Shown here: positions 11,137 through 23,322 of the stretch, in pieces
Numbering within the stretch: the stretch's first letter is position 1
Layout of the letters: every line of letters starts with the position of its first letter
NCBI RefSeq assembly: GCF_032118995.1
Contig: NC_092663.1
Location: 1,488,001 to 1,552,000, forward strand
From: Asterias amurensis
Lineage: Eukaryota > Echinodermata > Asteroidea > Forcipulatida > Asteriidae
Direction: 5' to 3'
DNA: 64,000 nt
Made by a program: the position numbers and the translations under genes
Notes under the pieces: model-generated
Told to the model about the DNA's origin: nothing
Seen by the model: only the letters and a program-made list of their open reading frames with translations
The model's database searches: none

Positions 11137-14100
11137 CACTGTTATTTCGGTTGTGTTAAATCTTACACAACTTGTGTAAAATTTTACACAACCCCTGTTT
11201 ACTATATGAACCTAGCAACTGTTGTGTAAATGGTTTACACAACCCCGGTTGTGTAGTTTTTAAACAACAGTTGTGTGATAATTGTACACAATTATGTGTA
11301 AAGGTTTTTTACACAACCAGTTGTGTAAACGGCTTACACATTAATTGGTTAACAATTACACAATTAATTACACAACTTGTGTAACATTTTACACAACCCC
11401 TGTTTACTATATGAACCTAGCAACTGTTGTGTAAACGGTTTACACAACCCAGTTGTGTAGTTTTTAAACAACAGTTGTGTGATAAGTGTACACAATTATG
11501 TGTAAAAGATTTTTAACCAAGTAGCTGTGTAAACATTTTACACAATAATTGGGTATACTGAATTACACATCATTTTGTAAAATTAAATTCTACAAAATTA
11601 TGTGTAAAGTACCAAATTAGCCATTTAGCCACTGTACCGCCCAGCCGCATATAGCGATACACTGTATGCGGTACGAGGAAACCTCACTAGCTTGTGTTTG
11701 TAGAAAAAAGGAACATCAAAAGAAAACTCGATAGTCATTAGTAGGTCTACGCATTTGTTAATATATCTAGTTGTTATAGATCGTTATTAATTCTCCCTTC
11801 ACAGTTGACTTGTCGAAGCTAATGATGATGAAATAATTTAGCTCTTACGAAAAAAAAAACGCTCATTAATAAACAGGAAACTGTTCATCATTTATGATGA
11901 TATTGTCGAAAATTAACGCCTTCGCATTTAATCAGTATGAGCATTGAGCCAGACAAAAGCCTTGAAAAGCTATTGTGTTCATTTTATCCGTGCACAAAAA
12001 TATTCGCCATAACAATTACCGTAGCCGTTTAACGAGAGGCATTTATTGTTCCCATGAGAACTTGTACTTTTATACAAATATTACCGAAAGGGTAAAAAAT
12101 TGTGCATACACATTAAAGGAACACGTTGCCTTGGATCGGACGAGTTGGTCAAAACAAAAGCGTTTGTAACCGTTTTTTATATAATGCATATGGTTGGAAA
12201 GATGTTTTAAAAGTAGAATACAATGATCCACACAAGTTTGCTTCGAAATTGCGTGGTTTTCCTTCTACTGTGCGAACTAACACGGTCGGCCATTTATGGG
12301 AGTCAAAATTTTGACCCCCATAAATGGCCGACGTGCTAGTCGACGAGGTAAATGGAAAACCACGCAATTTCGAGTCATGTTTGTGTGGATCTTTGTATTC
12401 TACTTTTACAACATCTTTCTACCCATATGCATTTTATAAAAAACGGTTACAAACGCTTTTCAAAGACCAACTCGACCGATCCAAGGCAACGTGTTCCTTT
12501 AAGCCATGGCTATCTTTTAAAATTTGAACTACGATTCCAGTAATTTACTGCAAGAATCTTGAGAAATTGGATTTCAGCAAACTCGGGCGGTGCAGGGACT
12601 AAAGGGTTAACTATTATTGTGTAAACTGTTGACATAACAATCAGTTAATTTGTTTTCACAATTATAGTTGTTCACAATGTATTAATATTTAGTTGTGGAA
12701 CGCCCATTTTTAAGTAAAGTGTAGACACTTAATGAGAAAATAATTCAGCAACTTGTTTTATGATATTTAAATAAATTTTATTGGTCAAAACTACACCAAT
12801 CATACATTCATTCATCACAAATGACAATAAAAGTGTGCTGGTCACCAGCCAATATCGACCTCATGTTGACAAAATGGTCCGTAAGAGAACTTGGCCAAGG
12901 CCAAAATGCTTTGCGCAAATAAGCAAGTCTTTAATATTGCTTGTTTATTCTGTTTTTTTATGGAACAACTGCGAATTTCAAGAGCAACACGCTGTGTCTT
13001 GTCACTTAGATAAACTGTTATTTAGTTATAAAATGACGCAAAAAGGAATGCAACATGACAAACAACTTGTCCACTTTTCAAACATCCAGCTTCCCCTTGT
13101 AAATACTGTTTTGCAGTCAATTGTTCATTTTCAACTCTCCAATGAAACAAGTTCATCTACTCGGTCCGTCCAGATAGTCATGTTGGTAGTTCCAGGGAGC
13201 TGGTTTTTGCTATTCTTCTTGCATTTCCTAACAGTACAGGCGTGTATTGAACAGTGTGGCTGATAGTTCATGATTGTTCTACATCCAGCACATAATAATC
13301 TCCATAGCTTGACGTTCAAAATCCAACTAGTACTCATCCTAAACTAGTTTGGGCTGTAGCAAGTTCCACCAAGTGAGAAGGATGAATGGCAGTGGCTGGT
13401 GCTTCAATGCAGGAATGCTGGTCATGTAGTGTTGGATATCTGTTACGTACCACCCTGTTTAAAAACAAAGACAGTTTTGAAATAGTCTGGATGAACAGAT
13501 ACTTAAAACACAGAATCAAGTAGCTGAGAGTAGGCCTACACAAAACAACATGAGGGGCCACTAGCTAGTCCCACCAGCACCACTTTAGGTAAGTGCTGAG
13601 CCAAAGGGCATAATTGTTTTTCTTCCAGTTGCTTTGCATTTTTTCACAACGAACGAGTCCAAAATTCCCTGCAATGTTTTGCAGTTAAAATTTCTTTGCA
13701 TCTTACCAAATAATTCCATATACCGAATAATAATTTTCAAGCCCTTATAAAAGCCCAAATAAATACTATTTTCAGCTAACTAAACAGTGTTTTGCAAGAA
13801 AAATTTATGTCAAATCGTCAGAAGCTATACAAAAAAATGTCCATGAAAAATGTTCAAGCCTTCACACAATGCTGTGCATGTGAGACCATGGAGCACTCCG
13901 AAACACACGCGGGTTGTCGGTGTGCGTTGTGCACGGGGGGACTAAAAATCAATATTTTTATACATGTACTCTGAGTTGGAGATAGGTCGAGTTGACGAAA
14001 TAGACATGATTGAATGATAGAACTAGTCGGAAAATACAGCAAAACTGACTTGAATAACTAACGTTAAAACTGTCAAACTTATTTTTAAAAGTGTCTGCAT

Positions 14101-14706
14101 TGAATGACCAAACTTCTCATGGGTTGACGTCTCTCTTGGGCCCAATATTGATCTGACTACGGAGGGTTAAAAATCTTATAGTTACATGCAAACTCTAAAT
14201 TTTCGCTGCACAGTGTGCAGCGTTGTAACAATGGCCTTTACGATCCGCGTAACCCGTTGTCATCGACGAGGTAAAAACTTATAATTTTATGCTAATTTAC
14301 CGAAAGCCAACTGACAGATACCCACACAAAATGGTCCTTATTACGGTACTCTTCGTTAAAACCAGTGAATTGTTATTTACTTACCGCCACAATGAACAAA
14401 ATCTTCGAATCCTAGCTGCTTTTGTCGACAGTAGCGGCAAAGTACGTTAGCCATTTTGTTTTGTCCGTTTTGTTTGCCAAGCAAAGGTACTTCGTGATTG
14501 GTTGCTTTTTGATCACGTGCTTCAAAGTTTACACTAGTAGTGTAAATTCAGTTTTGGAGGGTTTATCGATTTATAATATTTAACTTACCTTACACAACTA
14601 GCATTGTACACAACTTGGAAATGAGTACACAACGTTGTGTACAAATTACACAAGTTGTTTAAAAAATATTTTACACAACGTTTTTTTACACAGCAGAATA
14701 ACAGTG
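11137..14706. mobile_element. 3,570-bp non-autonomous TIR transposon with TA target duplication
   Basis: Ends are exact inverted repeats, CACTGTTATT (11137-11146) and AATAACAGTG (14697-14706), flanked by TA on both sides (11135-11136 and 14707-14708). Removing the element and one TA restores the CCTACTTCAG context seen uninterrupted at 8462-8471. Both subterminal regions are packed with TTGTGTAA / TTACACAA motifs. The left end contains a tandem duplication of about 207 bp (from 11164 and again from 11370). The longest open frame (12781-13263) resembles no transposase I know, so the element is probably mobilised in trans. CACTG-type ends with a TA duplication would fit a CMC (Mirage-like) or Tc1/mariner-type transposase; the family is undecided. 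A 390-bp TTAA element is nested at 12113-12502. Confidence 0.88.
12113..12502. mobile_element. TTAA-flanked foldback MITE (AGGAACACGTTGCC family), copy 1
   Basis: TTAA (12113-12116) and TTAA (12499-12502) flank ends AGGAACACGTTGCCTTGGAT and its reverse complement. Most of the element is one long palindrome centred on AAAATTTTGACCCCCATAA. Further copies of nearly the same length lie at 26546 and 37573. Non-coding. It is probably piggyBac- or Kolobok-related, judging by the TTAA target. Confidence 0.9.
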
Positions 14707-15178
14707 TACTTCAGTGATTCATGGGACTTTTAATTATGTGAGAAAACAACAGTACAAAATGACGAACATTGGTCATGTTTTGGTTAAACACCGAGAAGAA
14801 TAGAGACGTTACATCGATCGACCACTCCCCCCGGGTGAAGGGCGTTTTGGGCCCACGGAATTCACGTCAGTATTACAATATCTATTACTTCTTGAACTTA
14901 GCATAATCATCAATTGTTTTGATTATTTGTTAAAGAAAAAAAATCTCTGGAATAACATAAGCCCTTTTAAACTTTCTCTAGTAGGAAAGGACGTTACGTA
15001 AACTAATCTATTTCTACCTCCATGCACAAACATGGATGTTACAATACAAAACATTCAAAGAAAACAGAATGGTTAAAGTATAGGGCCCAAGCAATTAGGA
15101 GTGGTCTTGCTAAAATAAACTGCCGGATTAAAGAAAACTTTAGTACAAACAAACAAATAAAACAATCCAGATTTTCAT
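14707..15178. repeat. Right half of the interrupted ~1-kb repeat
   Basis: Matches 8464-8946, including CGACCACTCCCCCCGGGTGA and TACCTCCATGCACA. It lacks about 30 bp present in the other copy near 8690-8725 and has an extra segment, AATAAACTGCCGGATTAAAG, near 15116. Confidence 0.88.
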
Positions 15179-16025
15179 CTTCTTCTTCTCTTCGTCCCTT
15201 GTCCTCGAACAAAAGCACACTTCCCAAACTTGTATGAACTTGAAACTTCGCACATAGTTAGATATGCATTAGGAGTGGAATAATGTGTTAGTTAGGTCAT
15301 GATGACGGCATCCATTCTTGAGTTATAAAAATTCAAAGTTTATTATTTCAAAAAATCATTATTTTTGATCCACGTGATGGATTCTTACAATCGATACATA
15401 ATCGGAAAGGTCGTTAAAAACTCCGTAAAGGCCTCGCAGACATGACCCCATTTTTACCTTGTCTTCTGGTTCAAATCAGATTTTTTGTGTATTTTCGTCA
15501 AAAATACATTTTTTGTTTTGACTACTACCGTACTGCGTTGACCACACCGGTTCTCGTCCGATCAGTGAAGTTAAGCAACATCGGGCCCGGTCAGTACTTG
15601 GATGGGAAACCAGCTAAACCAGTTACTGATGCTTTTTTTTTTTTTTTTTTTTTTACTCCTTTTTAAAAATATTATATCAGCTTCGTTTGTAGTCTGTTTT
15701 CAAGGCGTTTTCAATAAACATTTCCCTTTCGTTTAGTTAGTCTCTTCTCCAGTCGTCATCATTCGTAAGTTCCTATGTCCTCAACCACAAAAGCTATTTT
15801 GACAATCTATACATCATATGGAAGGGGTTTACGTACTTCACAAAAATGGATATGTTGGTGACCTTTTCTTGACCTTTTGACCTTTCTAAACTGGAAGTGC
15901 ATGTAAAATGCTTTGAAAAGGCCTATTTTCATGGGTTTTTCCTTTGATAATTGTCCACCAGGGTGTATTTTTGTGCTCCCGGAAGCCGAACACCTTGTTT
16001 TTGTTATGACAAAAACTTGAGTCTA

Positions 16026-16040
<15 letters not shown>
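15179..16040. repeat. CTTCTTCTTCT...TCTAGT repeat unit containing a 5S-derived segment
   Basis: Begins like the units at 7490 and 10520, and ends at about 16025 with CCGAACACCTTGTTTTTG and TCTAGT followed by a TTA microsatellite. The 5S rRNA-like stretch (15520-15632) lies inside it. Confidence 0.6.
15520..15655 (+). pseudogene. 5S rRNA-derived pseudogene (or 5S-headed SINE)
   Basis: Most of a 5S rRNA can be followed: GACTACTACCGTACTGCGTTG at the 5' end, then ACACCGGTTCTCGTCCGATC, GAAGTTAAGCAACATCGGGC and AGTACTTGGATGGGAAACC. The internal promoter region (A box and C box) is well preserved. The 3' part (CAGCTAAACCAGTTACTGAT) has decayed and cannot form the usual terminal helix. A run of about 23 T follows and would terminate pol III. 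It lies inside an interspersed repeat rather than a 5S array, so it is a retro-pseudogene or a SINE3-like head. Confidence 0.85.

Positions 16041-16060
<20 letters not shown>
16027..16060. repeat. TTA trinucleotide microsatellite
   Basis: About ten TTA units directly after the TCTAGT repeat end. Confidence 0.95.
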
Positions 16061-16125
16061 AACTTCCTCAAACATGGCAATACTGTTATGAAACTTGCAT
16101 TTTAATTTCATACGGGAAACTAATA

Positions 16126-16343
16126 GACCCTTCCCATGAAATATGTAAATTGCACATGGCGCGTGCGCCCTAACGTTTTGGTTGGCAAAATGAGGGAACA
16201 TCGCGCTGTTTTGTACACTGGTAATGGCTGTGTGACGCAGACGCCTTTGCGCGTCTGCTTAGTGCACAACTCTATGGCTTTTGCCAACCAACAGGGTCTG
16301 TACGCATGCGTGAATGTAATTAGCATCTTTCATGGGAAGGGTC
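16126..16343. mobile_element. 218-bp MITE with 15-bp perfect TIRs
   Basis: GACCCTTCCCATGAA (16126-16140) and TTCATGGGAAGGGTC (16329-16343) are exact inverted repeats. The interior also folds back (TTGGTTGGCAAAA against TTTTGCCAACCAA). No clear target duplication is seen. Non-coding. Confidence 0.8.
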
Positions 16344-16435
16344 CATTGGATACTATATGGTCCCTTGAAAGGTAAACAAAAAATGACTTGTATTTTTGGT
16401 TTGCGGTGTAATCTTGCAGGGTATATCAATATGCC

Positions 16436-17005
16436 CAGACCTGTGTGCTTCGTTTTGAAAGGGCATTTTCCCCTGCACAAAAGGCACCCTTCATGCATGA
16501 GGAAATTGTACAATTCTACTGCCAGTATTTCAAGGGCACCAAGGCAATGATCAGGGCAGGGGGAAGGGAGGCAATTGCCTTCATTGCCCCTGTGAAATAT
16601 CTTGCCTGTCGATGTATGTCGGTTGTTATTACGATGCGTGTTTTTTTTTTTTAAACAAATGCTACACAGGCTTTAATTATCTGGTAACTGCGCCGACCAA
16701 TTGAGTTCAAATTAAACTACGGCTACGGGATTGTAATTGTGTGTTTGATTTCCATGAGACCAGGTGTATGCATGACAAACTTAGACTAAGAGGTACAGAG
16801 TAACTATCAAAATCTGAATAGTTATCAGGGCTGTATGCTTCGTTTTTGAAAGGGCAAGGGCACCAAGGCATTTTCTTTTTGGTAAAGGGCACCCTATGAT
16901 GAAATTGCAAGTTTCTACTGTAGCATTTCAAGGGCACCAATGCAATGACCAGGGGACACAGAGGCAATCGGCTTTCATTGCCTCCGTGAAGTATCAGGCC
17001 TGAGT
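16436..17005. repeat. Two copies of a CAGGCCTG/GAAAGGGCAAGGGCACC repeat
   Basis: Copies at about 16436-16632 and 16828-17005 share GTGCTTCGTTTTGAAAGGGC, TTTCAAGGGCACCAAGGCAA and a closing GAAATATC..GCCTG. Related pieces occur at 29766, 30080 (inverted) and 44806. Confidence 0.75.
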
Positions 17006-19004
17006 TATTGAAATTGATCAAGGAACTTAACTAACCCCCAAAAGCCAATAATTTAAGCTTATTTCCATTGGGGTCCCTACAAAAAAAACCGGCAAGAAAC
17101 ATCAACAAGAAATGGAAATAACAAACAACAGACAAACCTAGCATTTTTTTTAGCAAGCAAGGCCAGAAGAAGAGCAAAAGGGAAGCAAGAAGAGCAAGAA
17201 AACACAAACAAAAATAACAAAGTATCCAACATAAATTACCTACATGGATTTTTCGTCAAATTGCGTAATTTTTGGAAGAGATAATCTTTAATAATGTAAG
17301 AATCCAAAACCAAGTCCTCCCTCTCGTCACAGTTTAACCGCACATGGAGATACATTACAATGTTATGACGTGCTTTTCCTACCCCTGCCGATAGGTGGCG
17401 CTCGACCTAATTTCAACTGAACAGACATGCGTTTTTAAAAGTGCCGCCGGGTGCCAAAACATCGCAAATTTCTTCAAACATTGTTGATGAAAATCATTTT
17501 CAGCACAATAATTCCTAGGACAAGAACATTTTCAACTTACCACCACACTTTTGGGGGGTTTCATCCTCGGAACTGCGGTAAATACCTGACTTTGTTTCAG
17601 GAAAATTTTAGAGACTTTTGTCCGGCGTCCATTTTTCTCCGTAAAAAAGCATGGTTGGCTGTTTTCAACAGCGCTTGCGCGGGGGAGCTCGCCCCTGGAT
17701 ATCAAGGGTAGTTCAGATTGCATAAAAAAAAACACTACATTTTAAACCTGTGACCCCAAGTTCCGGGGCTGTCTTAGCAAAACTAGTTGGTAAGCATAAA
17801 AATTGAGTGTTGTCCCAAGAAAGGAGCTGATTAATTTTATGCGACCAAGATCAAAGAAAACAGTACAATAGCAAGATACCATAATGTGTAGCCTACAGTT
17901 TTTTATGGCACACTCGTTTTTGCATAGCATACAATAGGTTGGGCACCCCTCGTATTGGACAGAGCAGAGAGACCATTAGTTTGAGGGGGTGAGCAGAGCT
18001 TCCCACACCAGCGACAGATAACACTGCTCTTTATTAAAGACAATAATAATATCCCTTTCTAGAGAATGGAAGATCGGACGAATGGGGAGGGGGGTCTCGT
18101 TGAATTTGCATAATCTTACCTATATAACACGAAAGGGTAATATAAAATAAAGTTTACAATTAGCTCAGTTTTTAGCCGTTTCTAGTGAGTGAAACCCCCA
18201 TCCACCCTCCAGGTTTGTTTATTGTTTGTGCCCTGAAGGAAAACAACATCGTGCCCACTGCATTGTCTACTAAAAAAACCTAGAGGGCGCTTTTATTTTT
18301 AGAATAATAATCAAGTATAGATGATCAGTACCTGTATCGGAAAGAGTAGGTCTTTGTTCTACAAACTGAAGCAAAGGGCACTATTAAAAGTACCGGAAAG
18401 TTTACTCCAAACTTTGAAAGACAGTTTGAAAAACGATAATAAACAATGTCTGTTTGTTTGTTTCTGTTTTTTTTTTTAGAGCAATAGGTTTTTATTTCAG
18501 TGGGGGAAAAAAACAATTACCTAAAAACTGAGGGCGAAAAAAAATCCTACAATACCAGGGAAAAATGTTTCTCTAAAACTAGAAAATTTTGTTCAAGGAC
18601 TTCGCCCAATTTCATAGAGCTGCTAAGCATTTTGCTTGGTATGAAATTTCTTCCTTGATCAGAACAGGATTACCAACCCAATTTCCATGTGTTGCCTATT
18701 GCTTGTTAGGGTCCCTTGTTGTTGTAGCATGATTGTACAATTTATAAAATAAAATGTACCTTGCGTGAAAGGACAACAATATTATTCCTACTGTACAAGT
18801 TCTCTTGCAAAATCTTGTTAAACATTGCTACATTTTACAACCATGCTAAAATTAAGCAAGGGACCCCAGTTAAACTGCTGTCGTGTGAATAGCACTTCAG
18901 TACACGATATTATTGACTGACTACATATACTTTTTTTTACGGAAATCAGAACGCCTCGATGTAACAGGTTGCAATTTGCTCTGTCCATGGTCCATGGTAA
19001 GCAA
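17006..19004. other. Non-coding interval before duplication copy 2
   Basis: No recognisable gene. About 18603-18700 matches one end of the GGGCCCAATTTCATAGAGCTG foldback family. A sequence ending CATGGTCCATG/gtaagc (about 18999) just upstream of the duplicated block could be a splice donor of an untranslated first exon of sulfotransferase copy 2; this is speculative. Confidence 0.4.
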
Positions 19005-21612
19005 ACATTACGCTGTGGACGGGGTGAGGCATACATTAACTTTAATAAACCAACCCACATCCGCCACGATGGCCACAACAGAAACAGCCGCAATGTGATT
19101 TGTGTTTAAAGCCACGGTACAGATTTTGGTTAAACCGTTCGATTGTTAAGCTAGAGCGCATTATAATAATTGAGTCCCCAGCACCACACACCTGCAACCT
19201 ATACATCCAAAATTGGGAGATTGCTTGCAGGTAGGCCTATTGATGATCAAGTTTAGGTAGGCCTAATGAGGGTAATGTACAATTAAGGACGTAAAACTGT
19301 AGTTAATAAATAAATTGTAAGTTGATTTGTTTCGACTGTAACAATTCTATTACTTGGATGGCGGAGAATTATTTTGCATGATTATAGATCTAACACTATT
19401 CGCATTAAACTTGTCTTAGTGTCATCACCTACTCGCTATTTTTTTTTTATTTTTATATAAAAGTCTTTGAACAATAGAAAATCAGAATTGAAGTGTCGTG
19501 TATAACTCATTCCAACTGTTGAACCCTGTGTAAAACCACAATGAACTAAATCCATTAATATATAAACGACAATGATCATGGTTATCTGTTTGTCTTATTT
19601 TTTTTATAGATTTTCACGATGATCACCGCAAGGCACCGTGCGTTCATCGCAGCCTGCGCCGTCGTTTTGTTCTCAATTACGGCGTTGTTTATGCTTCTTC
19701 ATCGCAACCACCGTTACCTCACTGAGTTCGTTCGCCCGTTTCGTTACCGTCAAATCTTAGCAGAACAACAAGAGGTAAGCCTATGTACAATAGGAAATAA
19801 ATTCTCAACCATTATTTTGTTGTTTTCAATTCACTTTGCAATAATCCCAATCCTCTATAGGGCTGTCTTTGTATGTTTGTTGAAAACTATAACAAGATGC
19901 TTCTAATGTATGCTTGTTAAATTTGCATCGGGGATAAATAATTATTAGCTTTTGGATTTACTCACACATCGATGTATGTTATCACTGTGTACTCAGAACT
20001 TTCTCGAGTCCTGTGAAAAAATATCACAGGCATACTCGGGTGGGAATTACTTCTTTTTCGAGAAATATGTTACTTCAGAGGGAGCTGTTTCTCACAATGA
20101 TTTATACTATCAACCTCTCCCCATTACTGGTTACCAAGAAAGGTTTTATGATAGTAATTATTTTGAGTAATCACCAATATTGTCCACTGCCTTTAAATGC
20201 AAGGCTCCGGTCCGGGAATCGAACCGGGTCCACAGAAGTGCAGGCCTGGACAAAAAACACTGAGAGCCAAATGCCAATTCAAACTACTGTTTTCTAAAAC
20301 ACAGATACCAACGCCACCAGTCATCAACACTGATGAAGCAACTTTTACACTGACTCCTACTACCGTGGGACTTGAAGATAGCATGTCCAAGGAACAAGAA
20401 CGCCGACAGCGAAGGCTGGCGGCAGAATGTCGGCATCTTAACGTGTCAGAACCAACAAACAACGACCTCACACACTTAATCGTCAACGATGATCATAAAA
20501 TCATCTTCAACTTCATTCCTAAGGTGTCCTGCAAGACGTGGAAGAAAATCTGGGGTACACTTCACCAACGTAACAATACTGGGAAGTTGTCACTGCAATA
20601 TTACAATAGAGAAGAGCAGAACGACCGGTTGGAAAACTATCGCAAAGTGTTGTTTGTACGAGAACCGATGAGTAGGTTGCTCTCAGCGTACATGAGTAAA
20701 TTTCGCGGTGGGGTGTTGTATGAGCACGGGCCCCTCCAACGGATATGGGAGAGGTCTTTCGGTAGGGACATTGTCAAGCGTTACCGAGGTGTTGAAGTCA
20801 TTGAAGATGGGAAATGGTTAAATATTACACTAACTGAATTTATCCAATACGTTACTGATCTTGGAAGTGGCATCAGACTCACTGCATTTAACGACCATTG
20901 GATGCCACAGTATAAAGTTTCACGGCCTTGTCACATTAAATACGATTTCATCGGCCATTTTGAAAATCTTGAAGTTGAAGGTCCATTCGTACTGCGATGG
21001 TTAGGGGTTGACCACATCGTCCAGTTCCCAGAATATAAAAGCCCAAACGCAATAACACATATTGTGGATTATTACAAATTGATATCTTTGGATTTGATGC
21101 GGAAACTGACAGAGTATTACCGTGAGGATTATAAGTTATTTGGATATTCGCCCGATGACGTCATGAGTCGCGTTTTAAGGGGTGTATTTGCCGAGGACAA
21201 CGCTCCTATCCAATGAATCTTGGAGCGCAACTTTGACGTGTCAACCCCCCCCTCCCCACACCACCACCAAAAAAGGGGGGGGGGGTAGTTCTTTGAGGCA
21301 TGACATGAGCTAGTCTATTTCCTATCAACAACTATTTGTGTGCTCTTACTCACCGAGTGAGGGATAAACAATGGTTGCATAGCAATCTCACAGTATTCCA
21401 GATTGCAAACTATACAGAGTAACTACAGTAGGCCTATAACCAACTACCAGCTAAATAGATACATTCAGTTCAACTAATTTAGCATCATGGTATTATATTA
21501 TAAAAATTGTAGTTTTAGGTTTTTAGTTCTGAAATTGATTTATTAGTAGTGGAATAATTATTGAAGAGAGCAAACAATATCTGGCGCGATCTCAGATATC
21601 ACTGGTTTTTAA
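19005..21612. repeat. Segmental duplication, copy 2
   Basis: Direct repeat of 1-2608, about 19.0 kb downstream. Differences are few: single bases, T-run lengths near 19441 and 19602, the C/G tract near 21245, and two extra bases near 21413. The right end falls at about 21612, after which the sequence turns into unrelated AT-rich DNA. Confidence 0.95.
19610..21216 (+). CDS. Carbohydrate sulfotransferase (CHST8-14 / HNK-1 type), copy 2
   Basis: Coding exons 19619-19774 and 20305-21216 give a 355-residue protein that differs from copy 1 at three positions: G8A, L66F and I235V. I also see one silent change (GTA to GTC at V217). The type II membrane segment, both PAPS-binding motifs (122-133 and 167-181) and the C-terminal LFGY are intact, so both copies look functional. 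The splice sites are the same as in copy 1. None of the replacements touches a PAPS-binding residue, so no change of specificity is implied. Confidence 0.93.
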
Positions 21613-23322
21613 TAACTTGTTTTTAATAACATGACGTATTTAAAGCGTACCATACAAATAATTATGCTACTTTTCATTGTTGTTGAGGATGGGAAAGCTG
21701 TGTTGGACCAAACGGACTCGATGTAATAAATGTATTTCCATAAGAAAAATGAGTGCCACACCCACATCACACAGAAGTCGTGTCCAGTCAAAGCCCGCCC
21801 TCTTGTGATGACAAATTATCAGGCATCGTAATGTCGATCTGCAATAATCCACATTCACGACGAAAAACTACCTCGTTTTTACCATTAAAGATTTAACATA
21901 TGGTTAATGGATTTTCTCCAACAGGTAAGTGATGCCATATATCCTCCTTACTAACTATGTTGGAAAAATCTTAAAGTTGGAGTTTTGTCTGTTCCTGAAC
22001 ACAACATTTGATTATATTGTGTTCACACCACTTTCCTCCGGGCTCCATGTTCACCAGCCCAGCCAACCGTACCGTGTCATGCACGCTACGGACGGCAGTG
22101 ACTGCCTGCTCTGTATGCGGTGTTCTCGGAGTCTGTCTGAGGCCAGCCACATCAGCAAGTGTGTGCTATAATTTTATGGGGATATGGGATTAACGTGTTG
22201 TTAATATTAGGCAGGGTCGAAAGGTGGTTTTCCCTGAGTGAGAGAGGTCGCTATTTGTCTCATTTGTTTCTTTTATTTTTAATATTATAAATAATCATGA
22301 TAATCATTACATAAAATATAATTATAAATTAATAAAATAATATTGAATATTAATTATTTAGTTGACCCTCCATTATAGTTCTTGCTCTACGGTTAAGTAG
22401 GGGTTAGTATGTTAGCCAGCCGAAATCAGTTGTTTGGTAGGCCTACTGTCTTAAAAAAAAAACAGGCAACTACAGATTGGGAAAAGTTTCCGTATGGCGC
22501 CACTACTATATGAAATAATATAGTGTCTAATTTACCTCAATAAGATATATCCCTTTTTGTAAAAACTAGCGATAATGAAAAATTTCGAGAAAAGTACAGC
22601 GCCCCAGTTACTGGGTCTAATTTAGACCAAGACCCAGTAATAGTTAACTGGGGCGCTGTGCCCTGTGCTAATTTTTTTCAAAATTTGTCAATATCGGTCG
22701 TACCATGACAGTCCATGCATTGAGGTATTATTAGCAAGAGAATGACAAATTTTAAAAAGTCTAATTAAAACTAATGGTAGCAATTTACTAACTAAAAAGA
22801 TTTTTGTCAAGGTGGGACCAGTGGCAGAAGGAATCCGATATTGTGATGTTAGAAAAAAATTTTAACAAAGATATTCAGATAAACTGTGTCATCAAAATGT
22901 GTTTTGAAAATACTGGGCCTCGACTTTGGCGCCAACGACAACTAAGTAAGCATTTTTTTTTATATTGATTAAATTTAAACTAACATCATAATTAAATTTA
23001 AAAATTGTGCTGCGTTATGGTCACTCTTATCTAAGTGCATCTCACTAATTAAAGCAATAATTTCTGTCTTATTATTTCAGTTCGCAGGTTTTGATGAACA
23101 TTTCTGCCAAGCATCATCCAACTTTACGTGGAAGCATCATCTAAAAAACATGAACAGGAAATGTACTGAATTATTCTGGTAAAAAAACTAATAACCTTAA
23201 ACCTTAAACAGACTGCAATAGTTTTAAAAAGTCCCATGAGCTTCGGAAGGGTTCTGTGGAACCAGATTGTTTATCCGGTCGCTAGGGTCGGAGTTGCCGT
23301 CACATGTGACGTCTTAGCGATT
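21613..23322. other. Intergenic interval upstream of STK16
   Basis: AT-rich (especially 22260-22370). It contains a palindromic repeat (22480-22690, separate entry). Splice-like fragments near 22930-23160 give only short frames. CACATGTGACGTC at 23301-23313 holds a TGACGTC CRE-like site about 10 bases before the STK16 start codon. A role in transcription is only a suggestion. Confidence 0.4.
22480..22690. repeat. Foldback repeat with GGGGCGCTG palindrome
   Basis: AGTTTCCGTATGGCGCCAC at 22488 and the following TATCTCATTGAGG-type sequence recur near 48466-48570. A hairpin lies at 22597-22658, with arms CAGCGCCCCAGTTACTGGGT and the inverse ending AACTGGGGCGCTG. Probably a MITE. Confidence 0.65.

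Noticed and set aside
12781-13263. 160-residue open frame inside the 3.57-kb TIR element, considered as a transposase.
   Set aside because: No DDE/D spacing, zinc finger or HTH that I recognise, and composition like translated AT-rich DNA. A chance frame is more likely.
16120-16375. Overlapping open frames on both strands around 16120-16375.
   Set aside because: Mirror-image frames arise from the perfect TIRs of the 218-bp MITE.
22000-22170. Cysteine-containing frame (SDCLLCMRCSRSLSE) considered as a zinc-finger exon.
   Set aside because: No family match, no convincing splice sites, and the downstream region is AT-rich non-coding.
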